Of a stretch of DNA of 64,000 nucleotides, positions 24,816-33,274 are shown one piece after another; the stretch's first letter is position 1, and each line of letters begins with the position of its first letter. The stretch is from Mucilaginibacter sp. cycad4 (GTDB taxonomy: Bacteria; Bacteroidota; Bacteroidia; Sphingobacteriales; Sphingobacteriaceae), in assembly GCF_034263275.1 (NCBI RefSeq), contig NZ_CP139559.1, positions 5,084,001-5,148,000 on the forward strand, given 5' to 3'. Under the pieces are notes generated by a model that did not search any database, had not been told where the DNA came from, and saw only the letters and a program-made list of their open reading frames with translations. The position numbers and the translations under genes were made by a program.

Positions 24816-27590
24816 TTAAAACCTGATATTATAATTAATAAATGGAATGGGTTTGGCAAATATGGATAGCTTATACCCGTTAATAACCCCGCCCTGTTCG
24901 GTAAAGAATGTTGAATACGCGTTTTGCCTGCCGGTTAAGTTATACACCCCTATTGTAAATGAGTTATGAGTTAACTGGTGCACTTTATGATTGCCTTCAA
25001 TGTTCATTGAAAAATCCGACCTGAAATAGTCCGGAATTCGGTATTGGTTCCTGTCTGAATAAAACACCCGTTCCGAACCACCATACTCGTACTTGGCAAT
25101 AGGCAGTGTGATAGGTCTGCCTGTACTGTAAGTAAGATTTAAAGACACGCTAAACCTGTGTGAAAACCTGTAGTTGCCAATAAAATTAAAAGCATGTGGT
25201 TTATCAAAATTTGCAGGATAATAAGCCCCTCCATTGATCAAATCACCGGCATTAGGGTCATTTTGCCTTAAAAATGTGCGTGAATAAGTATAGCTGATCC
25301 ATCCGTTGGCTTTCCCGGTGGCTTTTTTTACTAAAAACTCAATTCCATATGCTTTACCCTGTGTACCTACCACATCTGTTTCAATATGATGGTTTAATAC
25401 CAGGTTGGCCCCGCTTTTGTAGTCAAGGTAATCTCTTAACCGTTTGTAATAAACCTCAACTGATGTTTCAATAGTATTTGATTTTAAATTATGATAAAGA
25501 CCTAACGATACCTGATCGCCATATTGAGGTTTGATATTAGGATCGCTTAGTTGCCAAACATCAGTTGGGGATATGGCTGTTGTGTTTGATAACAGGTGAA
25601 TATATTGCCTAAGCGTATTATAGCCGCCTTTTATGGATAGGTTATCGCCCAGCTGGTACCTGGCCGAAACCCTGATTTCGGGCCCCGAATACGTTTTAAT
25701 AAACTTACCGCTTGCGTAATTGGTACTATCCAGCAGGTTGGCACTTGTTTTAGGCAGGTTTGGCGCATAGTTATACACCGTTTGCGGCCCAAGGAAATTA
25801 TAGATCGAATACCTTACACCACCACTTATCGACAAGTCGTCGGTAACGTCAAACTTATCGCCCAGGTATAAGGCGCTTTCCAGGGCCTGTTGTGCGGCGA
25901 CAACATCGGGGGCTGCTAATGATTGCGCGCCAAGGGGCTGAAAGCTTCCGGGATGGAGTTTATAATAAATAGAGCTTAGCCCGAAGTCGACAGTGTTTTT
26001 ACGGTTAAGATAATAAGTGAAATCTGTTTTGAAATTACTTTGGTTAATATCAAAGTTTAGCTTGTAGGCGTTTACCGGGTTGTCGGCACTTAAAACATCA
26101 TATTGGTACTTGTCTATCCCGGCTGTAATAACACTAAACAGTTTGTTGTTAAAATTATGCTTCCATTTCAGGTTGATGTTCCTGTTGCTGTAACTGTAAG
26201 CCGTATCACTGTTGAGCCTAAATTTGTCCCTGCTTATATAACTGGTTAAATACAGGTTATTTTTATCATCTATCTGATGGCTTATATCGAGGTTGAGATC
26301 ATAAAATGAGGCCGAACTATGCTTATAGGCATCCGGGAGGAGCTTAAGGAGCCAGTCGGAATAAGTGGTGCGGCCACCGAATGAAAACGAGGTTTTATCC
26401 TTAATAATAGGTCCCTCAACATTAAGCCTGCTGGTGATTAAACCAATGCCTGCCGAACCGGTAAACTTCTTTTTATTACCTTCTCGATTGGTTACATCTA
26501 ATACCGAAGACAAACGCCCGCCAAACCTTTCGGGGATACTGCTTTTGTATAATTCGATATCCTTAACTATATCGGGGTTAAACGACGAAAAGAAGCCGAA
26601 GAAATGCGAAGGGTTATAAATGGTGGCATCATTCATCAATATCAGGTTCTGATCGGCCGAGCCTCCGCGTACGTTAAAACCTGTTGTGGCCTCTCCTACC
26701 GATTGAACGCCGGGCAGGGTAAGCACCACCCTTAATATATCGGCCTCGCCAAATACAGTAGGTACTTGTTTTATACTTTTAATATCGAGCCGGTTTACCC
26801 CTAACTGAACATTGCGTACGTTAGCTACTTTTTCGGCAGATATTTTTACTTCTTTAAGACTGGTTACCTGCTCCTGCATTTCAATAATGATCTTCCCATC
26901 CGAGTAAAGGATGATTTGCCTGCGGGTGTCGCGCATACCAATGCCCCTAACACTTAAAACCTGCCTGCCTTTGGGTAATTTGATAGTAAAATAGCCAAAC
27001 TGATCGGTAGCCACTCCTGTTTTGGTATTGGTAACATAAATACTGGCCCCGGTTACCGATTCGCCCGATTTGGCTTCTTTCACATAGCCGGAAAGTGTTG
27101 CCGTACCCGCCTCAATCGTGTTGGTTTTGACCCCTATTTCATACAGCTTGTTTTCTGTTGTCGCTTCGGGTATCTTTTTATCTTTGTCAAGATCAGCATT
27201 AACCGGTGAAACACTCATATTGGCTGCAGTAGCATTGGCAGCTGTGATGCCAAAATACCCGACAGCTAATCCCGTCTGTATTTCGCGCCCTTTAGTTAAA
27301 AATACCTGTTGCTGTTTGGTAATGGCGAAACTAAAACCGGTGTTTTTAAAAGCCTGGCTCAATATGGTTTCAACAGGTTTATTGGTTACCTGCAGGGTTA
27401 CCTTCAAACTGTCAAACTGCATTGGGTCGTAAAAGAAACTATAACCTGATTTTGCTTCCAGTTCTGTTACAAACTGCTCAATGGTAGCTTGCTGAAAGTT
27501 TACGCTGATTGATTTTACCGCCCCCCGCTGAGCATAGCATACTTTAATTAAAATCAAAAAACAGAAACTTAGAAAGTAAATTTTTTTCAT
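24816..27590 (-). CDS. TonB-dependent receptor with STN and carboxypeptidase-like domains
   Basis: 924 aa. Order of domains: signal peptide (FCFLILIKVCYAQR); STN domain at about 25-95 (ISVNFQQATIEQFVTELEAK, GYSFFYDPMQFDS); a carboxypeptidase-regulatory-like domain at about 165-255 (TLSGYVKEAKSGESVTGASI); the plug at about 275-380 (PTVFGEADILRVVLTLPGVQ, GFNVRGGSADQNLILMNDAT); then the barrel ending INYNIRF. The STN domain takes signals to a FecR protein, so transcription may be sigma-controlled, but no ECF pair is adjacent. The ligand is unknown. It is co-transcribed with the DUF4249 and plug-like genes. Confidence 0.93.
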   Translation of the reverse strand: MKKIYFLSFCFLILIKVCYAQRGAVKSISVNFQQATIEQFVTELEAKSGYSFFYDPMQFDSLKVTLQVTNKPVETILSQAFKNTGFSFAITKQQQVFLTKGREIQTGLAVGYFGITAANATAANMSVSPVNADLDKDKKIPEATTENKLYEIGVKTNTIEAGTATLSGYVKEAKSGESVTGASIYVTNTKTGVATDQFGYFTIKLPKGRQVLSVRGIGMRDTRRQIILYSDGKIIIEMQEQVTSLKEVKISAEKVANVRNVQLGVNRLDIKSIKQVPTVFGEADILRVVLTLPGVQSVGEATTGFNVRGGSADQNLILMNDATIYNPSHFFGFFSSFNPDIVKDIELYKSSIPERFGGRLSSVLDVTNREGNKKKFTGSAGIGLITSRLNVEGPIIKDKTSFSFGGRTTYSDWLLKLLPDAYKHSSASFYDLNLDISHQIDDKNNLYLTSYISRDKFRLNSDTAYSYSNRNINLKWKHNFNNKLFSVITAGIDKYQYDVLSADNPVNAYKLNFDINQSNFKTDFTYYLNRKNTVDFGLSSIYYKLHPGSFQPLGAQSLAAPDVVAAQQALESALYLGDKFDVTDDLSISGGVRYSIYNFLGPQTVYNYAPNLPKTSANLLDSTNYASGKFIKTYSGPEIRVSARYQLGDNLSIKGGYNTLRQYIHLLSNTTAISPTDVWQLSDPNIKPQYGDQVSLGLYHNLKSNTIETSVEVYYKRLRDYLDYKSGANLVLNHHIETDVVGTQGKAYGIEFLVKKATGKANGWISYTYSRTFLRQNDPNAGDLINGGAYYPANFDKPHAFNFIGNYRFSHRFSVSLNLTYSTGRPITLPIAKYEYGGSERVFYSDRNQYRIPDYFRSDFSMNIEGNHKVHQLTHNSFTIGVYNLTGRQNAYSTFFTEQGGVINGYKLSIFAKPIPFINYNIRF

Positions 27591-27665
27591 CCGGTTATTT
27601 TATTTTCCTGCCGATATAGTCAATGCAATATTACTTTGCCCCGTTAAACAATAAGGCACAATACA

Positions 27666-28397
27666 TTAGTTAGTTAAATGATCATAATAAGTAGCTACAT
27701 CCACTATAGCCTGTTCCAGATTTTCGCGAAAATCAATATTGTTCGCTTTTATATATTGCCTAAGCTCTTTCTTTTTATCCTTAAGTATAGCTAACAGTGC
27801 TCCTTTCCCGCTAAAATTGGAATAGCTATTTCCCTGTTTCAGGTAATAGTTTTTTGTCTCGCTAAAAAAAGATTCAATGGTATTGTTCCCGGTACTGGTT
27901 TGGATGCTCTTGGCCCTTTTTACAATGATGCCGATCCTTTTACCCTGGTATAATTGATCATAAAAACCGGTAGCAAGGCCGGCCTTGCCAGTCGAATCGG
28001 TAGTAATGCGTATAAAATGATGGTTAAGCAACCAAAATTCCGATACGCGCTCGCTTAGTAATGAAATTTTTGTAAAGTGATTATAAAGCAGTATAACTAC
28101 CAAATCTTTATTCAGATCATATAACATCGGGACGTCGCGATAAACCGCTGCTCCGTATTTTACCGCCCCCGGTGTAAAAATCTTATTGTCAAAAACATAT
28201 GCGTTGCCTTTTATCAGGGGATCATAAAATTCATATTCGGGCCCGTTATACAGGTGTGATTGTTGATCTATGGCAGTATGATAATTAGCAATTACGAGGC
28301 CTAAACCTGTGCTATCAATGCCCGTTTGTGCAGAAACATGACTATTTGCAATTATGCCCCATGTGATAACTAAGGCCAGGAGTGATTTTTTTACCAT
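27666..28397 (-). CDS. Secreted hypothetical protein, first gene of TonB operon
   Basis: 243 aa with a signal peptide (LLALVITWGIIANSHVSAQ). Not recognised by domain. The mature part contains NGPEYEFYDPLIKGNAYVFD, VSEFWLLNHHFIRITTDSTG and ends with a charged helical part (AILKDKKKELRQYIKANNID). It precedes the TonB receptor by 75 bases on the same strand and looks like the first gene of the operon. A periplasmic role beside the receptor is inferred from this position alone. Confidence 0.7.
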   Translation of the reverse strand: MVKKSLLALVITWGIIANSHVSAQTGIDSTGLGLVIANYHTAIDQQSHLYNGPEYEFYDPLIKGNAYVFDNKIFTPGAVKYGAAVYRDVPMLYDLNKDLVVILLYNHFTKISLLSERVSEFWLLNHHFIRITTDSTGKAGLATGFYDQLYQGKRIGIIVKRAKSIQTSTGNNTIESFFSETKNYYLKQGNSYSNFSGKGALLAILKDKKKELRQYIKANNIDFRENLEQAIVDVATYYDHLTN

Positions 28398-29062
28398 TTA
28401 GGTTTTTATAAAAATGAAATTTACATGACTTTCAATTAATTACCAAACGCCACCCTTCTAATAAGCCAAAGCAAGTGTATTAATCGTGTTACATAAAAAA
28501 CAACTGCAGTACCGTATGTACTATTACGAATGGGCTAAAACGGATGCAACAGCTCTTGCTAAATAATTATGTATTAAGCACCTAAATGTTATTACTCAAA
28601 TAAATCAACCCCAAATCATATGCCTGGGGCAACCTTTAGGATTTTTATAAAATCCTTTTCCTCATCAAGCGCAAAACACATAAGTCGATGGGTATAGTGC
28701 GCCCTAATGCCAATTTGCAATATGGGCATGGAAAACAAAAGCGCAGCCAAATATCTAATTCCGTTTAATATTAGGTAAGGCTATCGATGCAAACATTCTT
28801 TAGTGAAAGACGGGGTTATCCGAGGTGCTATTAAACAAAAAAGCAAATTAGTCCCTAATCAATAAAATATCATCTCTCTTACTGTAACAACCCTCCCCTG
28901 TTATCGTCTTATTTTTGTGTAGACAATTTTACAATACCACCTCAATAAAACATCTACCTTAGATTAAATGTTTAATTGTCGGTTGTCACCGGCCAATACC
29001 TGCAATGCCGCGCAAAACCCAATAGGCAATACAGGTTTTTACCAAAAATAACATATACTAAA
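28398..29062. other. Gene-free divergent region between TonB operon and Ter operon
   Basis: 665 AT-rich bases between divergent operons. No long open frame with recognisable content. It must hold the promoters of both operons; one good candidate is listed separately at 28910. A short hairpin-like stretch lies at about 28640-28660 (AGGATTTTTATAAAATCCTT). Confidence 0.5.
28910..28917 (+). promoter_or_regulatory. Candidate -7 box of the Ter operon (TATTTTTG)
   Basis: Fits TAnnTTTG and lies 146 bases before the first terD start. No clear TTG at the -33 distance. Confidence 0.4.
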
Positions 29063-29638
29063 ATGGCTATTAACTTACAAAAAGGGCAGAAAATAGATAT
29101 CGGCCTTTCAAGAATGACAGTTGGTTTGGGCTGGAACCCGAATGAAGGTACAGGTTATGATTTCGATCTCGACGTATCGGCCATCATGATCGATGCTAAC
29201 CGACTGGTACCTCAGGATGAATTTTTTGTATTCTATAATAATGTCGATTCGCCCGAGCAATCGGTCCACCACACTGGTGACGACCCAACAGGTGGTAACA
29301 GCGATGGCGGCGATGATGAATCTATCACTGTCGATTTAACTAAAGTGGATGCCCGCATCCAGGAAATTTTGTTTGTGGTAACTATTCACGAAGCACAGGC
29401 CCGCCGCCAGAATTTTGGGCAGGTGCGCGATTCGTACATCCGCATACTGGATAATCAAACAGGCGCCGAAGTTTGCAAATACGAGCTGGGCGAGGATTTT
29501 TCTATCGAAACAGCTATCGAGTTTGGCAGGCTTTATAAACGCAACGGGGCATGGAAGTTTGAAGCATCGGGCGTAGGTTATAAAGAAGACCTGGCTTTCT
29601 TTTTAAGTAAATATTTCAAAGGGCAAATAATCAAATAA
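29063..29638 (+). CDS. terD: TerD-family protein 1
   Basis: 191 aa from ATG 29063 (MAINLQKGQKIDIGLSRMTV). The open frame extends 87 bases upstream, but all other TerD copies here begin with the same MAINL-KGQ. Motifs: TVGLGWNPNEG, YDFDLDVSAIMIDANR, DEFFVFYNNVDSPEQSVHHT, GDDPTGG, DDESITVDL and YIRILDNQTG. The Asp-rich loops bind calcium in characterised TerD proteins. The family belongs to the Ter stress system (tellurite, oxidative and phage stress). It heads a seven-gene operon. Confidence 0.93.
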   Translation: MAINLQKGQKIDIGLSRMTVGLGWNPNEGTGYDFDLDVSAIMIDANRLVPQDEFFVFYNNVDSPEQSVHHTGDDPTGGNSDGGDDESITVDLTKVDARIQEILFVVTIHEAQARRQNFGQVRDSYIRILDNQTGAEVCKYELGEDFSIETAIEFGRLYKRNGAWKFEASGVGYKEDLAFFLSKYFKGQIIK

Positions 29639-29642
29639 GGCA

Positions 29643-30311
29643 ATGGCTATAAATTTGGTAAAAGGTCAAACAATTGACCTGCGCAAAAATGATAAAGGCG
29701 AAAGTTTCGACCTGTCGTCAGTAACTATTGGTTTAGGCTGGGATGTTAGGAAAACACATGGCGGCGGCTTTTTAGGCAAGCTGTTTGGAGGCGCCGAAGA
29801 GGCCGAATATGATTTGGATGCGATAGCGTTTTTGCTGGATAAGAACGGTAAGGTTGCTAATCGCGGTTACGCCAAACAAACCGCCAATGGCCGTACCATC
29901 AATATGTTTGAGGGCGATGTGATCTACTTTAACTCTATGCATCATCCATCCGGACACATCTGGCTTACCGGCGATAACCGTACCGGGGCAGGCGAGGGCG
30001 ATGACGAGCAGATCATCGTAAAACTTGATTCGCTCGACCCAAAATATGACCGCATCCTTTTCCTTGTGGCCATATACCAGGGCCGCAAAAACAACCAGCA
30101 CTTTGGCATGGTTGAGAACGCTTTCATCCGCGCAGTTGATAGTCATGGAAAAGAGATCGCTAAATTCAGCCTCTCCGGTGATTCAACCTATAACGGTATG
30201 TGTTCCATGACCTTTGCCGAAGTATACCGCAAAGACGGTACCTGGAAATTCCGCGCCATCGGCGATCCGGGTACAACTGATAGCCTTTCGGAAATGCTAA
30301 AAGGCTATTAA
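29643..30311 (+). CDS. TerD-family protein 2
   Basis: 222 aa. It starts MAINLVKGQTIDLRKNDKGE and has TIGLGWDVRKTHGGGFLGKL, an insert with a Gly-rich turn not present in copy 1, then YDLDAIAFLLDKNGKVANRG, GDNRTGAGEGDDEQIIVKLD and FAEVYRKDGTWKFRAIGDPG. The acidic calcium loops are kept. The Gly/Phe insert is shared with copy 4 in a shorter form, so copies 2 and 4 form one subtype and 1 and 3 another. It follows copy 1 by 4 bases. Confidence 0.92.
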   Translation: MAINLVKGQTIDLRKNDKGESFDLSSVTIGLGWDVRKTHGGGFLGKLFGGAEEAEYDLDAIAFLLDKNGKVANRGYAKQTANGRTINMFEGDVIYFNSMHHPSGHIWLTGDNRTGAGEGDDEQIIVKLDSLDPKYDRILFLVAIYQGRKNNQHFGMVENAFIRAVDSHGKEIAKFSLSGDSTYNGMCSMTFAEVYRKDGTWKFRAIGDPGTTDSLSEMLKGY

Positions 30312-30327
30312 GAAGAAAAATAAACCA

Positions 30328-30409
30328 CGTCATTGCGAGGAACGAAGCAATCCCCGATTAGCAAGTCTGCTCTGTATAGTTTGGGATTGCTTCGTTCCTC
30401 GCAATGACG
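30328..30409. repeat. Hairpin repeat (CGTCATTGCGAGG family), copy A, inside the Ter operon
   Basis: Perfect 27-base inverted arms beginning CGTCATTGCGAGGAACGAAG, separated by 28 bases. The same family occurs at 34460-34560 and 46734-46917. It lies between terD copy 2 and the HAD gene and would fold into a strong RNA hairpin in the operon transcript. Confidence 0.9.
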
Positions 30410-30447
30410 CTTTTTAATACTGCTTCGAAAATACATCTCCTATTTAA

Positions 30448-31149
30448 ATGCAAATCTACCAGCACTATTCATTTGATCTTTGGCTTACGCTGATCAAGTC
30501 AAACCCGTACTTTAAGATAGAACGTACCAAGATCTTTCACCGGGATTTTAATCCGACAGCTAAAAGTATTGATGAGGTGGCAAGGGCTTTCCGGCAGGTT
30601 GACCTGATGTGTAATGCCGTGAACGAGCGTACCGGTAAAAACATTGATGCCGACGAAATGTACCTGATGGTGATCGGTATGATCAATGATAACCAGTATC
30701 CGCTTGCCGATATTGATATCGATAGGCTTTATGCCGATATGGAAAAGTTACTGTTCTATTACCTGCCGGTGGTTTACTCGCCTGTAACAATTGAGGTGCT
30801 GCAGCATCTAAAGCAAAAAGGTGATTGCTCATTGAGTATTTTAAGTAATACAGGCTTTATAAAAGGACAAACGCTCCGCAAGGTGGTGGTTAAATTAGGG
30901 TTGGATACTTTTTTTAACTTTCAGATCTATTCGGACGAGGAGGGGATGTCGAAACCAAACGGGGATTTATTTAAGCTAATGGTGCAAAAAGTTAAAGAAT
31001 GTAATGAACCAAAGCAAATAGCCCCATCGGGTATTATACATATAGGCGATAACCCGGCAGCAGATATAGCAGGGGCTAATGATGCAGGCCTCAATAGCCT
31101 GCTCATCAATTCAAACAACTTATCCATTTTAACCTTATTAAGTTTATGA
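30448..31149 (+). CDS. HAD-family hydrolase of the Ter operon
   Basis: 233 aa. HAD motif I is HYSFDLWLTLIKS (Asp nucleophile; the second acidic residue is Trp, as in dehalogenase-type members), motif II is LSILSNTGFIKG, motif III Lys is in MSKPNGDLFKLM, and motif IV is IHIGDNPAADIAGANDAGLN. A helical cap lies between I and II. It probably dephosphorylates a small metabolite. In published comparative work on Ter systems, HAD and PRTase genes form a predicted nucleoside-like biosynthetic module; this gene and the next fit that. The stop overlaps the PRTase start by 4 bases. Confidence 0.88.
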   Translation: MQIYQHYSFDLWLTLIKSNPYFKIERTKIFHRDFNPTAKSIDEVARAFRQVDLMCNAVNERTGKNIDADEMYLMVIGMINDNQYPLADIDIDRLYADMEKLLFYYLPVVYSPVTIEVLQHLKQKGDCSLSILSNTGFIKGQTLRKVVVKLGLDTFFNFQIYSDEEGMSKPNGDLFKLMVQKVKECNEPKQIAPSGIIHIGDNPAADIAGANDAGLNSLLINSNNLSILTLLSL

Positions 31150-31991
31150 AAGCTACCTACTCATTACACCATATCAACAGCGCAACACATTTTGGTTTCG
31201 ATGCCGATGATTACAGTCGCTTTAAATTTGGCGATGGCGAAGTATCCCGCTATTTCGGTACCGATCTGGCAGATGGTTTCATTGCGGAACATTTAAGCAG
31301 GCGGCCCATAAAAAAGCAAATAGTAGTGATATCGAGCCCCTACTCGTTTATCCCAACAGCTACCTTTGCCATGAAGAACCATTTTGTATGCCGGCTTAAC
31401 CGCTGGCTGGCCGAAAATGGCTATCCGGTTGTGCAGGAAACAAAGGTTCATCGCACCATAACTTATAAGGAAGATTACGGCGAGCTGGATGCCGAGCAAA
31501 GGATCAATTTAATAGGTAACGATTCGTTTCATATTGATAAGGATTTCCTTGTGGGCAAAACATTATTATTTCTGGACGATATCAAGATCACAGGCAGTCA
31601 TGAGCGTATGATCATGAAAATGGTAGATGAATATGGCTTACAGAATGACATTTATATGCTGTACTTTGCCGAACTGGTGAACAAAAATATCCACCCCAAT
31701 ATTGAAAACTACCTCAATTATCATCATGTTAAAAACATCTATCATTTAAATGATATCGTTAAAGGCAACGACTTTTGTATCAACACCCGCATAGTAAAAT
31801 ATATTTTAAATTACGATCACGAAAGTTTTTGCATCTTTATACAAGATCAAGGCAGCAATTTCATAAACTTGCTGTATGATATGGCTTTGGGTAATGGATA
31901 TCACACCATTGAAGCCTATGCACCTAACTTAAACTTTATTAAACAAAACCTATTAATAAACAATAATAAACTAATTCAGCATGGCAATTAA
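31146..31991 (+). CDS. Phosphoribosyltransferase-like protein of the Ter operon
   Basis: 281 aa. The PRPP-binding motif is near residue 140: GKTLLFLDDIKITGSHERMI (the Asp-Asp pair followed by Thr-Gly). An early part (IKKQIVVISSPYSFIPTATF) is like the first loop of PRTases. The C-terminal third (NYHHVKNIYHLNDIVKGNDF, FCIFIQDQGSNF) is family-specific. It is predicted to make or break an N-glycosidic bond using PRPP, together with the HAD protein encoded just before. Its 3' end overlaps the start of terD copy 3 by 11 bases. Confidence 0.82.
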   Translation: MKATYSLHHINSATHFGFDADDYSRFKFGDGEVSRYFGTDLADGFIAEHLSRRPIKKQIVVISSPYSFIPTATFAMKNHFVCRLNRWLAENGYPVVQETKVHRTITYKEDYGELDAEQRINLIGNDSFHIDKDFLVGKTLLFLDDIKITGSHERMIMKMVDEYGLQNDIYMLYFAELVNKNIHPNIENYLNYHHVKNIYHLNDIVKGNDFCINTRIVKYILNYDHESFCIFIQDQGSNFINLLYDMALGNGYHTIEAYAPNLNFIKQNLLINNNKLIQHGN

Positions 31992-32535
31992 CTTGCAAAA
32001 AGGTCAGCGGGAAACTATTGGTGCCCCCAAATTTACAGTAGGCCTTGGTTGGGATACAAACAGCTCATCAACAGGCTCGGCCTTTGACCTTGACGCTTCG
32101 GTGTTCATTATGAGCGATAATAAGAAAATATTGAGCGACGAGTTTTTCGTTTTCTACAACAATCCAAAATCGCCTGATGGCGCGGTTGAACATACCGGCG
32201 ATAACCTTACCGGCGCCGGTGATGGCGATGACGAGCAGATCATTGTCGACCTGTCAAAAATCGATCCGCGTGCTACCGAGATCTGCATAGTAGTAACCAT
32301 TCATGAGGCCGAAAGCCGCCGCCAGAATTTCGGACAGGTACGCAACTCTTTCGTTCGCATTTTTGATTCGGCTACCAATACCGATATTTTGAAATACGAG
32401 CTGGAAGAGGATTTTTCAATTGAGACTGCCGTTGAGTTTGGCCGCATCTACAAAAAAGATAACAACTGGAAATTTGAAGCTGTGGGTGCCGGCATGAAAG
32501 GCGGTTTGCAGGATTATTTAAACAAATACAACTAA
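31981..32535 (+). CDS. TerD-family protein 3
   Basis: 184 aa. It has MAINLQKGQRETIGAPKFTV, GLGWDTNSSSTGSAFDLDAS, DEFFVFYNNPKSPDGAVEHT, GDNLTGAGDGDDEQIIVDLS and RRQNFGQVRNSFVRIFDSAT. It is the closest relative of copy 1 and of the best-studied TerD/TerE proteins. The calcium-binding acidic loops are complete. It begins inside the 3' end of the PRTase gene, so translation is coupled. Confidence 0.93.
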   Translation: MAINLQKGQRETIGAPKFTVGLGWDTNSSSTGSAFDLDASVFIMSDNKKILSDEFFVFYNNPKSPDGAVEHTGDNLTGAGDGDDEQIIVDLSKIDPRATEICIVVTIHEAESRRQNFGQVRNSFVRIFDSATNTDILKYELEEDFSIETAVEFGRIYKKDNNWKFEAVGAGMKGGLQDYLNKYN

Positions 32536-32539
32536 AAAT

Positions 32540-33154
32540 ATGGCTATCAATCTTCAAAAAGGGCAGCGGATCAGCCTTGAAAAAAGTAACGGCAGCAAAT
32601 TGCAAAATGTATGCGTTGGGATAAACTGGGGGGCCATTGAAAAGAAAGGCCTGTTTGGCCTGGGTACCACTAAAGAGGCAGTAGACCTTGATGCCAGTTG
32701 TATTTTATATGACGAAAGCAAACGCCTGGTTGATGTGATCTATTTTGGCAACCTTCGTTCAAAAGATCACTCGGTTAAACACAGTGGTGATGACCTTACC
32801 GGTGATATGGCAGGTAACGACGGGCTGGATAACGAAGTGATCACCGTTGATTTTGGCACACTGAGCCCAACCGTTAACTACGTGGCCTTTGTATTGAACA
32901 GCTTCCGCGGCCAGGATTTTGGTACCATTCCATTTGCATCCATCCGCATTTACGAAGGCACGCCAACCCGTGTTAATGAAATTTTTGCTACTTATGATAT
33001 TGCGCACAGCAAAGATTTTGCGGGCCATGTATCCATGGTAATGGGCGTGTTTTACAAAAAGAACGGTGAGTGGAAATTTAACGCCATCGGTGAACCAACC
33101 CGCGACCGTAAGCTGGAAGAAACCGTGAAAACCGTTACTGCAACTTATTTATAA
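32540..33154 (+). CDS. TerD-family protein 4
   Basis: 204 aa. It opens MAINLQKGQRISLEKSNGSK, has VCVGINWGAIEKKGLFGLGT, then VDLDASCILYDESKRLVDVI, YFGNLRSKDHSVKHSGDDLT, and GNDGLDNEVITVDFGTL. This is the TerZ-like subtype with an insert after the first strand, as in copy 2. Acidic loops are present. It follows copy 3 by 4 bases; telA follows after 120 bases. Confidence 0.92.
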   Translation: MAINLQKGQRISLEKSNGSKLQNVCVGINWGAIEKKGLFGLGTTKEAVDLDASCILYDESKRLVDVIYFGNLRSKDHSVKHSGDDLTGDMAGNDGLDNEVITVDFGTLSPTVNYVAFVLNSFRGQDFGTIPFASIRIYEGTPTRVNEIFATYDIAHSKDFAGHVSMVMGVFYKKNGEWKFNAIGEPTRDRKLEETVKTVTATYL

Positions 33155-33274
33155 AAATTTAAAGTTGTAAAGTATTAAGTCGGGGTGACTTTTAACGTAA
33201 ATTGCTCATAGATACTTAAACAGAAGCTAATTAAACTTAGCAGCCCTGACCACTAAATAATTAAAAATAAGATT

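Noticed and set aside
28976..29062. Upstream extension of the first TerD frame
   Set aside because: All four TerD proteins start MAINL; the extra 29 residues have no counterpart.
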